From positions 401,532-465,531 of the forward strand of contig NZ_JAALFE010000001.1 of assembly GCF_011059185.1 (NCBI RefSeq): a DNA stretch of 64,000 nt, written 5' to 3'. Made by a program: the position numbers and the translations under genes. The notes under the pieces are model-generated. The model was not told the origin of the DNA. It ran no database searches and saw nothing but the letters and a program-made list of their open reading frames with translations. The DNA comes from Paragemmobacter kunshanensis. GTDB lineage: Bacteria; Pseudomonadota; Alphaproteobacteria; Rhodobacterales; Rhodobacteraceae. Each line of letters begins with the position of its first letter. Positions within the stretch are counted from its first letter, which is position 1. Below are positions 9,657-18,366 of the stretch, piece after piece.

Positions 9657-9678
9657 CGCCAGCGCGGCGCGCTAGGCG
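9657..9678. terminator. hairpin at the regB/DeoR convergent junction
   Basis: Arms CGCC-AGCGC and GCGCT-A-GGCG with a 3-base loop span the 16-base gap and the end of the minus-strand gene. No T-run is present. It is a plausible bidirectional stop for two convergent units. Confidence 0.3.
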
Positions 9679-10478
9679 ATCAGAACCTCGATCCCGCGTG
9701 CGCGGAATGCATTGGCATCGGAGTCTGAAATGCCGGAATCGGTGATGAAGGAATGGATCATCTCCAGCGAGCCGAAGCGGGTGAAGCTGGATTTGTTGAT
9801 CTTGGTGCTGTCGGCCACGAGGTAGACCTTGCTGGCCGCCTTGATCATCGCCTCTTTCAATTGCAGGTCGGCGAAGGAGGGATAGGTCAAACCGGCATCC
9901 AGCGCGACGCCCGCAGTGGCCAGGAACAGTTTCCCGGCAAAGATATTGCGGAAGTAGTCGACGGACTTGTCACCCGAAAGCGAAAGCGTGGGGGCCTTGA
10001 ACTGCCCGCCCGGCATGTGGACGGCGTTTCCCGGAACGGCACCAAGGATGATCGCGATGTTCAGCGCGTTTGTGATGACGGTCAGGTTTCGGCGGTTCAC
10101 AAGGCGGAGGGCGATTTCCGTCGTGGTGGTTCCGGCGTCGAGGATGATCGTTTCCCCATCCTTGACCAGATCGGCGGCGAGAACGCCGATCCGGCGCTTC
10201 TGATCCATGTTTTCCTGATGGTGCAATGTCATGGTGCCGACCTGCGCCGGCACCGTGTTCAGAAAGGCCCCGCCATGTTCGCGGGTGATCTGGCCGTCCT
10301 GTTCCAGGCGTTCCAGATCCTGGCGGATCGTGGCTTCGGATACTTGGAAGGCAACCGCCAGTTCGCGGACACGGGCCGAGCCTTCCTCCTGGATCCAGTC
10401 GAGGATACGGCGGCGGCGGGGTTCGGACAGCAAGCCTGTCACAGGTTCCTGCCGCACGGGATCGGCTTTCGGTTTCAA
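9672..10478 (-). CDS. DeoR/GlpR-family sugar-operon repressor
   Basis: A 268-residue DeoR-type regulator: an N-terminal winged helix-turn-helix (RVRELAVAFQVSEATIRQDL, about residues 36-55, then ERLEQDGQITREHGGA) and a C-terminal sugar-phosphate sensing domain (ILDAGTTTTEIALRL, ITNALNIA, LSGDKSVDYF, AGVALDAGLTYPS). The start is TTG at 10478, supported by AAGGGTGG six bases upstream; no ATG gives a full-length protein. It is the last gene of the transporter operon, 87 bases after the permease. It probably represses the divergent sugar cluster and responds to a phosphorylated intermediate, as family members do. Candidate operators lie at 14900 and 15036. Confidence 0.92.
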   Translation of the reverse strand: MKPKADPVRQEPVTGLLSEPRRRRILDWIQEEGSARVRELAVAFQVSEATIRQDLERLEQDGQITREHGGAFLNTVPAQVGTMTLHHQENMDQKRRIGVLAADLVKDGETIILDAGTTTTEIALRLVNRRNLTVITNALNIAIILGAVPGNAVHMPGGQFKAPTLSLSGDKSVDYFRNIFAGKLFLATAGVALDAGLTYPSFADLQLKEAMIKAASKVYLVADSTKINKSSFTRFGSLEMIHSFITDSGISDSDANAFRARGIEVLIA

Positions 10479-10565
10479 CTTCGTCCACCCTTAAGTGAAA
10501 GTGATCGCGGCCGAGCGTAGTTGACCGAAAGGGGAAATCCAACCGCCGTGAAGCGGGACCGCCCC

Positions 10566-11624
10566 CTAGCGATTGGCCGACGCCTCCTGTGCCAGGGCTA
10601 CCCTCGCCTGCAGCCGGCTTTGGGCCTGGTCGATGACGACGGCCAGCACGATCACCACGCCCTTGATCACGGTCTGCCAGAAGCTGGACACGCCCATCAT
10701 GATCAGCCCGTCCGACAGGATGCCGATGACGAAGGCGCCGATGATCGTGCCCAGGACGCGCCCGCGCCCGCCCGACATCGAGGTTCCGCCCAGAACCGCC
10801 GCGGCGATGGCGTTCAGTTCGAAGGTTTCCCCTGTAGCCGGATGCGCGGCCTGAAGCTGGCTTGCGATGATGATGCCGACCAGTGCCGCGCAGAAGCCCG
10901 AGAACATGTAGACGAAGAGCTTGACCCGGTTGACCTTTACCCCCGAAAGCGCCGCCCCGCGTTCATTGCCGCCGACGGCATAGATGTGGCGGCCCAGCGG
11001 GGTTCGGCGCGAGACGTAATGCGCAGCAAGGGCAACCACCACGAGAAGCCAGACCATGACGGGAAGGCCCAGAACGCTAGCCGTGCCGATCAGGGGGAAG
11101 GAGGTGGTTCCGAATTCCTCGCTTCCGCCAAGGTTGGGGAAAGTGCGCCCGCCCGAAGAGAGCAGCGCCGCCCCCCGCGCGATATAGAGCGTGCCAAGCG
11201 TGGCGATGAAGGGGGCGACGTTCAGGCGCGTGATCAGCAGGCCGTTCACAAAGCCGACCCCGATGCCTACGGCAAGCGTCAGCGCCACGATTTCATAGGT
11301 GTTGAACCAGATCGTATAGCCCAGACCGGTATCCACCCCGTTCAGCACCAGCCAACCCGCCACCATCGCGCAGAGGCCGACGATGGAGCCGACGGACAGG
11401 TCGATCCCGCCGGTGATGATGACGAAGGTCATGCCGATGGCCAGCAGGGCATTCAGCGCCACATGCTTTGTCACGATGACGGCATTCGCGCCGGTCAGGA
11501 AGTTCGGCGCCATGAACGAGAAATAGGCCAGAACAAGGATCAGCGCGACGAAGGTCCGCAGGCGAAGGGCCAGAAGCAGCAGGTTCTGTGGGGTTGATGC
11601 GGCAGCTTGCTGTCTGGTCGTCAT
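10566..11624 (-). CDS. RbsC-type sugar ABC transporter permease
   Basis: A 352-residue inner-membrane permease of the ribose/branched-sugar group with about ten hydrophobic segments. Characteristic sequences are TGGIDLSVGSIVG near residue 70, RLNVAPFIATLGTLYIARG near 145, the GGNERGAALSGV cytoplasmic loop, and GTSMSGGRGRVLGTIIGA. Its start overlaps the stop of the ATPase gene (ATGA), so the pair is translationally coupled. It would form the channel for the sugar bound by the product of 13859-14806. Confidence 0.95.
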   Translation of the reverse strand: MTTRQQAAASTPQNLLLLALRLRTFVALILVLAYFSFMAPNFLTGANAVIVTKHVALNALLAIGMTFVIITGGIDLSVGSIVGLCAMVAGWLVLNGVDTGLGYTIWFNTYEIVALTLAVGIGVGFVNGLLITRLNVAPFIATLGTLYIARGAALLSSGGRTFPNLGGSEEFGTTSFPLIGTASVLGLPVMVWLLVVVALAAHYVSRRTPLGRHIYAVGGNERGAALSGVKVNRVKLFVYMFSGFCAALVGIIIASQLQAAHPATGETFELNAIAAAVLGGTSMSGGRGRVLGTIIGAFVIGILSDGLIMMGVSSFWQTVIKGVVIVLAVVIDQAQSRLQARVALAQEASANR

Positions 11625-13147
11625 GCGGAGGGTTCCTTCAAGAAGCTTGGTGTCGCAGCGGCGATGACGGTGGCGGGATCCGTGCCTGCGGGGAATTCGC
11701 CGGTAATCCTGCCGTTGGCCATGACGAGGACGCGGTCCGAAAGCGCGAGAACCTCATCAAGATCGGAGGTGACGAAGAGGATGCCCAACCCCTGACCCGC
11801 AAGCGCGCGCATCGTGGTGAAGACTTCGGCCTTGGCGCCGATGTCGATGCCGCGGCTGGGTTCATCCATCAGCAGGATCTTCGGCGAGGTCATCAGTGCC
11901 TTGCCGATGACGACCTTCTGCTGGTTTCCCCCGGAAAGCGAGGAGACGGGGTTTTCGGGGCTGGCGATCTTGATGGCCAGGCGGCGGACGAAATCCAGCG
12001 CCCGGGCGGCTTCGGCCTTCAGGTTCAGGTGAAAGCCGCGGGTGAAGAGGCCCAGCGATGACAGGGTCAGGTTTTCGCGGATCGCCATGATCTGGACCAG
12101 GCCATCTCGCTTGCGGTCTTCGGGGATCAGGGCGATGCCCCGCGCGATGCGACCGGCCACGTCACGTTCGATGACGGGGTGGCCGTCCACGAAGATGCGT
12201 CCGGCCGATGCGGGATGCTGGGCCATGACGCATTCCAGGAATTCGGTCCGGCCTGCGCCCATCAGGCCATAGAGCCCGACGATCTCGCCCCGGCGAACAG
12301 AGAGACTGACGCGATCCACGGCAAATCCGCCGCCTGCACGCGGCAGGGTGACGTGATCGGCGCGAAAGATTTCCTCACCGAAGGACGGAGCTTCCGTTCT
12401 GGGAAATTCCTTCGACTTTTCACCGATCATCGCCCGCACGATCCAGGGGATATCCACCCCCTGCATGGGCCGCGATCCTGTGATCTCGCCATCGCGAAGA
12501 ACGGTGATGTAGTCGCCGACGCGGATCAGTTCATCGAGGCGGTGGCTGATATAGACGATTCCCACGCCCTGCGATTTCAGTTCTTCGATCACGCCGAAGA
12601 GAACCTCGACCTCGGCCGCGGAAAGGGCGCTGGTCGGTTCATCCAGGATCAGGATGCGCGCGTCCTGCGACAGGGCCTTGGCGATTTCCACGATCTGCTG
12701 CTGGCCGACGCGCAGGTGATCGAGCGGGGTATCCGGGTCGATGTCCTGTTCCAGCCGGGCCATCAGAGCCCTGGTGGCACGGGCCTGGGATCGCTGGTCG
12801 ATATCGAGGCCGGCCCGGACGGGTTCATGGCCGATGAAGATGTTTTCGGCCACGGTCAGGTTCGGGAACAGGTTCAGCTCCTGAAAGACGATGCCGATCC
12901 CTTCGCGGACGGCATCGGCCTTGTTGCGAAAGCGGACTTCGCGGCCCTGCAGTTCGATCCGGCCTTCGGTCAGGCTTTCGACGCCCGCGATGACCTTCAT
13001 CAGCGTGGACTTGCCGGCACCGTTTTCGCCGACCAGGACGTTCACGGCGCCCATGCGCAGATCGAAATCCACGCCCTTCAGGGCGCGCGTGCCGGGATAG
13101 ACCTTCACGCCGCCCCGGATCGAAAGCCCGATCGGATGGTCGGTCAT
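11621..13147 (-). CDS. RbsA-type sugar ABC transporter ATP-binding protein (two NBDs)
   Basis: A 508-residue tandem ATPase energising the sugar importer. The first nucleotide-binding domain has Walker A GENGAGKSTLMK, a signature-like LRVGQQQIVEIAKAL and Walker B ILILDEPTSALS. The second has the degenerate Walker A GLMGAGRTEF usual in RbsA/XylG proteins, the canonical signature LSGGNQQKVVIGKAL and Walker B ILLMDEPSRGID. The start overlaps the end of the DUF2291 gene (ATGA), and its stop overlaps the permease start. Confidence 0.96.
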   Translation of the reverse strand: MTDHPIGLSIRGGVKVYPGTRALKGVDFDLRMGAVNVLVGENGAGKSTLMKVIAGVESLTEGRIELQGREVRFRNKADAVREGIGIVFQELNLFPNLTVAENIFIGHEPVRAGLDIDQRSQARATRALMARLEQDIDPDTPLDHLRVGQQQIVEIAKALSQDARILILDEPTSALSAAEVEVLFGVIEELKSQGVGIVYISHRLDELIRVGDYITVLRDGEITGSRPMQGVDIPWIVRAMIGEKSKEFPRTEAPSFGEEIFRADHVTLPRAGGGFAVDRVSLSVRRGEIVGLYGLMGAGRTEFLECVMAQHPASAGRIFVDGHPVIERDVAGRIARGIALIPEDRKRDGLVQIMAIRENLTLSSLGLFTRGFHLNLKAEAARALDFVRRLAIKIASPENPVSSLSGGNQQKVVIGKALMTSPKILLMDEPSRGIDIGAKAEVFTTMRALAGQGLGILFVTSDLDEVLALSDRVLVMANGRITGEFPAGTDPATVIAAATPSFLKEPSA

Positions 13148-13794
13148 GGCAGGATATCCAGTGTGACCGCCGTCACCAGCCAGGCATCCGTCGCCGATTT
13201 GAGATCAACCGTGCCAGAGAAACGGAGGATCCGGCCCGTCAGATCGCCCTCTGGCACGTCAAGCGCCGCCGAGGCGCGATCGTTCAGGGCGCGTGCGAGC
13301 TTGGCGAATTCGATCTGGTCGCGGAAATCGCCAAAGCGGTAGAAGGGGGCGACGTCGCGCAGGGATGTTCCCTTGATCACCGGGCCAAGCTGAAGGGTCA
13401 GGTCGGGGGCGCCGTCGCCATCGGTATCCAGCATGGCCTTTCGGGCGCGAGAGGTGAGGTTCGCCTCGACCACGCGGCCTTCGCCCCTTACGGCAAAGTT
13501 CCAGGCCGCTCCTTCGCCGGATCCCTTGTTGCCGTGTGCGGCACCGGCTGTTTCGAGCCCACCTGCTAGGGCAGCACGCAAATCGGCCACGGGCAGCGCC
13601 CGTTCGGCGACAAGCGGCAGAAGCTCTGTTTCATATGTCCTGTCCAGAAGGGCGGCGATCCGGGCGTCATCGCCCGCTTCGCCCTGTTCGCTGGCCGCCG
13701 TGGCCGCGCCGGGGGCGGGGGTCTTGACGATCTTGCAGCCCGAAAGGGCAAGCGCTGCGCCAAGGATCAGCGCGACAAAGGTCTTTTGGGCCAT
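13144..13794 (-). CDS. DUF2291 periplasmic lipoprotein of a sugar ABC operon
   Basis: A 216-residue predicted lipoprotein: signal peptide with lipobox ALALSGC (lipid-modified Cys20), then a soluble domain with WNFAVRGEGRVVEANLTSRA, DTDGDGAPDLTLQLGPVIKG and FYRFGDFRDQIEFAKLARALN, typical of DUF2291. Proteins of this family recur inside RbsABC-type transporter operons, including erythritol-type loci, but their role is unknown; an accessory periplasmic or complex-stabilising role is a guess. It sits between the binding-protein and ATPase genes and is coupled to the latter by a 4-base overlap. Confidence 0.85.
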   Translation of the reverse strand: MAQKTFVALILGAALALSGCKIVKTPAPGAATAASEQGEAGDDARIAALLDRTYETELLPLVAERALPVADLRAALAGGLETAGAAHGNKGSGEGAAWNFAVRGEGRVVEANLTSRARKAMLDTDGDGAPDLTLQLGPVIKGTSLRDVAPFYRFGDFRDQIEFAKLARALNDRASAALDVPEGDLTGRILRFSGTVDLKSATDAWLVTAVTLDILP

Positions 13795-13813
13795 GTCTGT
13801 CTTCCAGGGGAAA

Positions 13814-13842
13814 GCCCGGCGCGACGAGACTGCGCGCCGGGC
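13814..13842 (-). terminator. intercistronic stem-loop after the sugar-binding-protein gene
   Basis: Perfect 10-base arms GCCCGGCGCG / CGCGCCGGGC around a 9-base loop, placed 16 bases after the binding-protein stop and before the DUF2291 gene. No T-run follows. This fits a stabilising or partial-termination element that lets the binding protein exceed the membrane components. Confidence 0.65.
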
Positions 13843-13858
13843 AGTGGGCCGATCCGGA

Positions 13859-14854
<996 letters not shown>

Positions 14855-14899
14855 TCATCAGCCCATAACATCGCATATCATGTCAATTGTTTTCTTTTG

Positions 14900-14923
14900 C
14901 TTTCGTTTTTGGGCATTCGAAAG
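14900..14923. promoter_or_regulatory. CTTTCG / CGAAAG inverted repeat, candidate DeoR operator
   Basis: CTTTCG (14900-14905) and CGAAAG (14918-14923) are separated by 12 bases, and the flanks TTTCTTTTG and AAAAGC extend the pattern imperfectly. TTTCG-rich repeats are a common DeoR-family target. The position fits control of the transporter operon. Confidence 0.4.
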
Positions 14924-15035
14924 AAAAGCGGTTCCTCCGCCCAGCCCGGCATGCTGGCCCTGAAATGCAAGGCTTGGTAGCGGGATGTCCGTAATACTGC
15001 GTTGATTGCAGGTGCAGCGCCCATCTTGCGTGACT

Positions 15036-15057
15036 TGCGTTTTCCCGGTAAAACGCA
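15036..15057. promoter_or_regulatory. TGCGTTTT-N6-AAAACGCA perfect inverted repeat
   Basis: Two perfect 8-base arms with a 6-base spacer lie about 70 bases before the isomerase start. TTGCGT also occurs as a direct repeat just upstream. This is an operator-like element for the catabolic operon; the cognate protein is not known. Confidence 0.45.
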
Positions 15058-15126
15058 TCAAACGCAAGCAATCGAAATGTGCCAGCGCCAGCAGGGAACG
15101 CAGCGCCAGCAGTTCAAGGGGGGCCC

Positions 15127-16593
15127 ATGACCAGCATCTTCCGCCGCAGAATCAGCCTTGGGGTCGTCATCGGATCGCGGGCCTTCTTCAGCCCCGCCCC
15201 CTGCAGATCAGCGCGCGAGGATGTGCTGGCGCAACTGGAGCGGCTGGGCATCGACGCCGTCATCCTTCCCTTCGAGGCAACGGCCAACGGGGCGGTTCAG
15301 TCCATCGCCGATGCCGATCTCTATGCAGCGCATTTCCGCGCGATGGCGGAGCGGATCGACGGGCTGGTGATCTGCCTGCCGAATTTCGGGGACGAGATCG
15401 CCGTGGCGGAACTGGTGAACCGTGCCCGGCTGAATGTGCCGATCCTGCTGCAGGCCTCGAATGACGAGTTGTCGAAGGTCGATGTCCATTCCCGCCGCGA
15501 TGCCTTTTGCGGCAAGATCAGCGTGACCAACAACTTCTGGCAGTATGGCGTTCCCTTTACGGAAACCACCAGCCACACCTGCGATACCTGGGGCGAGGAA
15601 TTCGGGCGCGACCTGGAGCGCTTTGCCCGCGTCTGCCGCACGGTCAGGGGGTTGCGCAATGCGCGGCTTGGGTCGATCGGGGCGCGGACGGGGGCCTTCC
15701 AGACCATGCGCTATTCAGAAAAGCTGCTGCAGGCGGCAGGCGTCACCGTCGTGACGGTGGACCTGTCCGAGATGATGGGGGCGGCATCCGCCATCGCAGG
15801 CGATGACCCGGCCCTGATCGCCACGCTTGAACGCGTCAAGGGCTATGGCCGCATCCCTGCCCATATCCAGCCCGCCCAGATCGAGAAGCAGGCCCGCTGG
15901 ACCCTGGCCGTGAACCGCTGGATCGAAGAGAACGGTTGCGACGCCTCGGCCATCCAGTGCTGGCGTTCGCTGCAGGACAATTTCGGCTGCGCGACCTGCC
16001 TGACCATGTCGATGATGGGCGAGGATCTGATGCCCTCGGCCTGTGAGGTGGATATCATGGGGGCGTTGTCGATGTATGCGCTTGCGCTTGCCTCGGGCGC
16101 GCCGCCCGCAATCCTTGACTGGAACAACAACTATGCCGACGAGCAGGATCTTTGCGTCTGCACCCATTGCGGCAACTATCCGAAATCCTTCATCGGCGAC
16201 ACGCCCGAGGTGGGCGAACTGGATGTGCTGGGCGAAAGCATCGGTCGGTCGAAATGCTTTGGCGCGGTGAAGGGCAAGGTGAAGCCCGGCCCGATGACAT
16301 TCTTCCGGCTGTCGACCGATGATCGTCGCGGCACGGTGAAATGCTATCTGGGCGAAGGGGAGTTCACCGATCATCCCTTTGCCATGGATGGCGGTATCGC
16401 GGTGACGCGGGTCGCGGGGCTGCGCAAACTGATGAAGTTCGTGACCCAGAACGGGTTCGAACATCATGTCGCGATGGTGCGCGGGCATCATGCCGATGTG
16501 GTGAACGAGGCCGTGTCGCGTTACCTCGGCTGGCCCTTCTATCACCACGGGCAGGAACCCGAGCCGCAGCTTTTCCAACCGAACCGGTTCTGA
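15127..16593 (+). CDS. L-fucose/arabinose-isomerase-fold sugar isomerase, D-apiose isomerase candidate
   Basis: A 488-residue protein of the fucose/arabinose isomerase superfamily, likely interconverting an aldose and a ketose with a divalent metal. Recognisable blocks are LGVVIGSRAFFSPAPCRSAR at the N-terminus, the central LQASNDELSKVDVHSRRDAF and CWRSLQDNFGCATCLTMSMM, and the C-terminal GFEHHVAMVRGHHADVVNEA with several His and acidic residues suited to metal binding. The ATG at 15127 follows AAGGGGGG. It is the first gene of a four-gene operon with split transketolase and a kinase. That set matches the D-apiose route (apiose to apulose, apulose 4-phosphate, then C2 transfer); the substrate is inferred from context only. 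Confidence 0.75.
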   Translation: MTSIFRRRISLGVVIGSRAFFSPAPCRSAREDVLAQLERLGIDAVILPFEATANGAVQSIADADLYAAHFRAMAERIDGLVICLPNFGDEIAVAELVNRARLNVPILLQASNDELSKVDVHSRRDAFCGKISVTNNFWQYGVPFTETTSHTCDTWGEEFGRDLERFARVCRTVRGLRNARLGSIGARTGAFQTMRYSEKLLQAAGVTVVTVDLSEMMGAASAIAGDDPALIATLERVKGYGRIPAHIQPAQIEKQARWTLAVNRWIEENGCDASAIQCWRSLQDNFGCATCLTMSMMGEDLMPSACEVDIMGALSMYALALASGAPPAILDWNNNYADEQDLCVCTHCGNYPKSFIGDTPEVGELDVLGESIGRSKCFGAVKGKVKPGPMTFFRLSTDDRRGTVKCYLGEGEFTDHPFAMDGGIAVTRVAGLRKLMKFVTQNGFEHHVAMVRGHHADVVNEAVSRYLGWPFYHHGQEPEPQLFQPNRF

Positions 16594-16594
16594 C

Positions 16595-17410
16595 ATGCAT
16601 ATGAATGACAAGATCCCGTTGATCCGGGAAAAGGCGTTGTGGATGCGGCGCACGGCCTTTGCGATGGTGCATCGCGCGCAGCTTGGGCATCCGGGGGGCG
16701 ATTTCTCGGCCATCGACATACTGGCGACGCTGTATTTCGGAGTGATGCGTTTCGATCCCAAGCGGCCCGACTGGCCGGATCGTGACCGTTTCGTCATGTC
16801 AAAGGGCCATGCGACCGGCGCGCTTTATACCGCGCTTTGCGCTGCGGGTTACTTTCCCGAGGATTGGCTGGCCACCTACATGCAGCCGCGATCCCTGCTG
16901 AACGGCCATCCGAACCGGAATTACCTGCCCGGGATTGAAACCAATACCGGCCCGCTGGGCCATGGCTTTCCGGTGGCGACCGGGATCGCGATTGCGGGGC
17001 AGCTTGCCGGGGCGGGCTATCGCACCTTTGTGCTGACGGGAGATGGCGAACAGCAGGAAGGTTCCAACTGGGAGGCGGCGATGGTGGCTGGGCATCGCAG
17101 GCTTTCGAACCTGACCCTGATCATTGACCGAAACCGCCTGCAGCAGGGGGCCGGCACGGAAGAGACATCGGGCCTCGATCCGCTGGACAAGCGCTATGAC
17201 GCCTTCGGTTTTGACGTGACAGAGGTCGACGGCCACGATCCCGCCGCGCTGCTTGCGGTGCTGGGTGCCGCGCCCGGCAGCAAACCGCGCTGCGTGATCG
17301 CGAATACGACAAAGGGAAAGGGCGTGTCCTTCATGGAGAACGTCGCCAGTTGGCATCATGGCGTGCCGAATGATGCGCAATTCGAACAAGCGATGAAGGA
17401 ACTGGTCTGA
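16595..17410 (+). CDS. transketolase N-terminal (ThDP-pyrophosphate) subunit
   Basis: A 271-residue protein equal to the first third of transketolase. It has HRAQLGHPGGDFSAIDILAT, MSKGHATGALYTAL, GPLGHGFPVATGIAIAGQLA and the ThDP/Mg-binding GDGEQQEGSNWEAA with IIDRNRLQQ about 30 residues later. It should pair with the next gene product to make a complete transketolase-like enzyme. It starts one base after the isomerase stop with no strong ribosome site, so translation is probably coupled; a second ATG lies six bases further on. Split enzymes of this kind often act on unusual ketose phosphates; apulose 4-phosphate is the candidate here. Confidence 0.92.
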   Translation: MHMNDKIPLIREKALWMRRTAFAMVHRAQLGHPGGDFSAIDILATLYFGVMRFDPKRPDWPDRDRFVMSKGHATGALYTALCAAGYFPEDWLATYMQPRSLLNGHPNRNYLPGIETNTGPLGHGFPVATGIAIAGQLAGAGYRTFVLTGDGEQQEGSNWEAAMVAGHRRLSNLTLIIDRNRLQQGAGTEETSGLDPLDKRYDAFGFDVTEVDGHDPAALLAVLGAAPGSKPRCVIANTTKGKGVSFMENVASWHHGVPNDAQFEQAMKELV

Positions 17411-18366
17411 TGGCACATGCAGCGCCTGTTGCCGCGGGATTTCAGGATTGCCGCAACATCTGGGTTTCCACGCTGGAACAGCTTGCCGAAGCCGATCCCC
17501 GGATCGTGGCCGTTGTGAATGATTCCGTCGGATCCTCGAAGCTGAACAGTTTCCAGAAACGGTTTCCGGACCGGCTGATCAATGTAGGCATCGCAGAGCA
17601 GGCGATGGTGGGAATCGGGGCGGGCCTTGCCAACGGGGGGCAGATCCCCTTCGTCTCGGCGGCTGGGTGCTTCATCACCGGGCGCGCGCTGGAGCAGGTG
17701 AAGGCCGATATCGCCTATGCAGGCTTCAACGTGAAGCTCGTGGGGCAGTCGTCCGGCGTGGCCTATGGGGAACTGGGCGCAACGCATCATTCGATCGAGG
17801 ATTTCGCATGGCTGCGACCGCTGGCGAACCTGACCATCATCACCCCGGCGGATGCCTGGGAAACGGCAGAGGCCGTGAAATGGGCCGCCGCGCATGAAGG
17901 GCCCGTCTATCTGCGGCTGTCGCGGATGCCCGTTCCCGATCTTCACATCGCGGATCGCCAGTTCCGGCCCGGCAAGGCCGAACTGGTGCGACCGGGCGGG
18001 GATGTCACCCTGATCGCCTGCGGCACGACGGTGCATCTGGCGGCGGGGGCCGCAGGGCGCCTTGCGGATCAGGGGATTTCTGCCCGCGTCCTGAACTTCT
18101 CGACCCTGAACCCGCTGGACGAGGAGGCGCTATACGCAGCCGCCGCGACCGGGGCCATCGTCACCGTGGAAGAGGCAAGCATCCGGGGTGGGCTGGGTGG
18201 TGCGGTCGCAGAGTTCACGGCGGCCCATCGGCCTGTCCCGGTCGAGCGGGTGGGCTTTCCCGGCTTCTTGCCGACGGGATCCGTCGACTGGCTGTTCAAG
18301 GAATATGGCCTGTCGCCGGAAGGTATCGCTGCCGCGGCCTTGCGTGCGCTGGACCGCAAGGCATGA
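17410..18366 (+). CDS. transketolase C-terminal (pyrimidine-binding) subunit
   Basis: A 318-residue partner of the preceding subunit, carrying the pyrimidine-binding and C-terminal transketolase domains. Key sequences are INVGIAEQAMVGIGAGLANG with the catalytic Glu of GIAEQ, FVSAAGCFITGRALEQVKAD, GATHHSIEDFAWLRPLANL and VTVEEASIRGGLGGAVAEF. Start and stop overlap the neighbours by ATGA on both sides, giving a tightly coupled trio with the kinase. Together the two halves have all the parts of a functional ThDP enzyme. Confidence 0.92.
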   Translation: MAHAAPVAAGFQDCRNIWVSTLEQLAEADPRIVAVVNDSVGSSKLNSFQKRFPDRLINVGIAEQAMVGIGAGLANGGQIPFVSAAGCFITGRALEQVKADIAYAGFNVKLVGQSSGVAYGELGATHHSIEDFAWLRPLANLTIITPADAWETAEAVKWAAAHEGPVYLRLSRMPVPDLHIADRQFRPGKAELVRPGGDVTLIACGTTVHLAAGAAGRLADQGISARVLNFSTLNPLDEEALYAAAATGAIVTVEEASIRGGLGGAVAEFTAAHRPVPVERVGFPGFLPTGSVDWLFKEYGLSPEGIAAAALRALDRKA

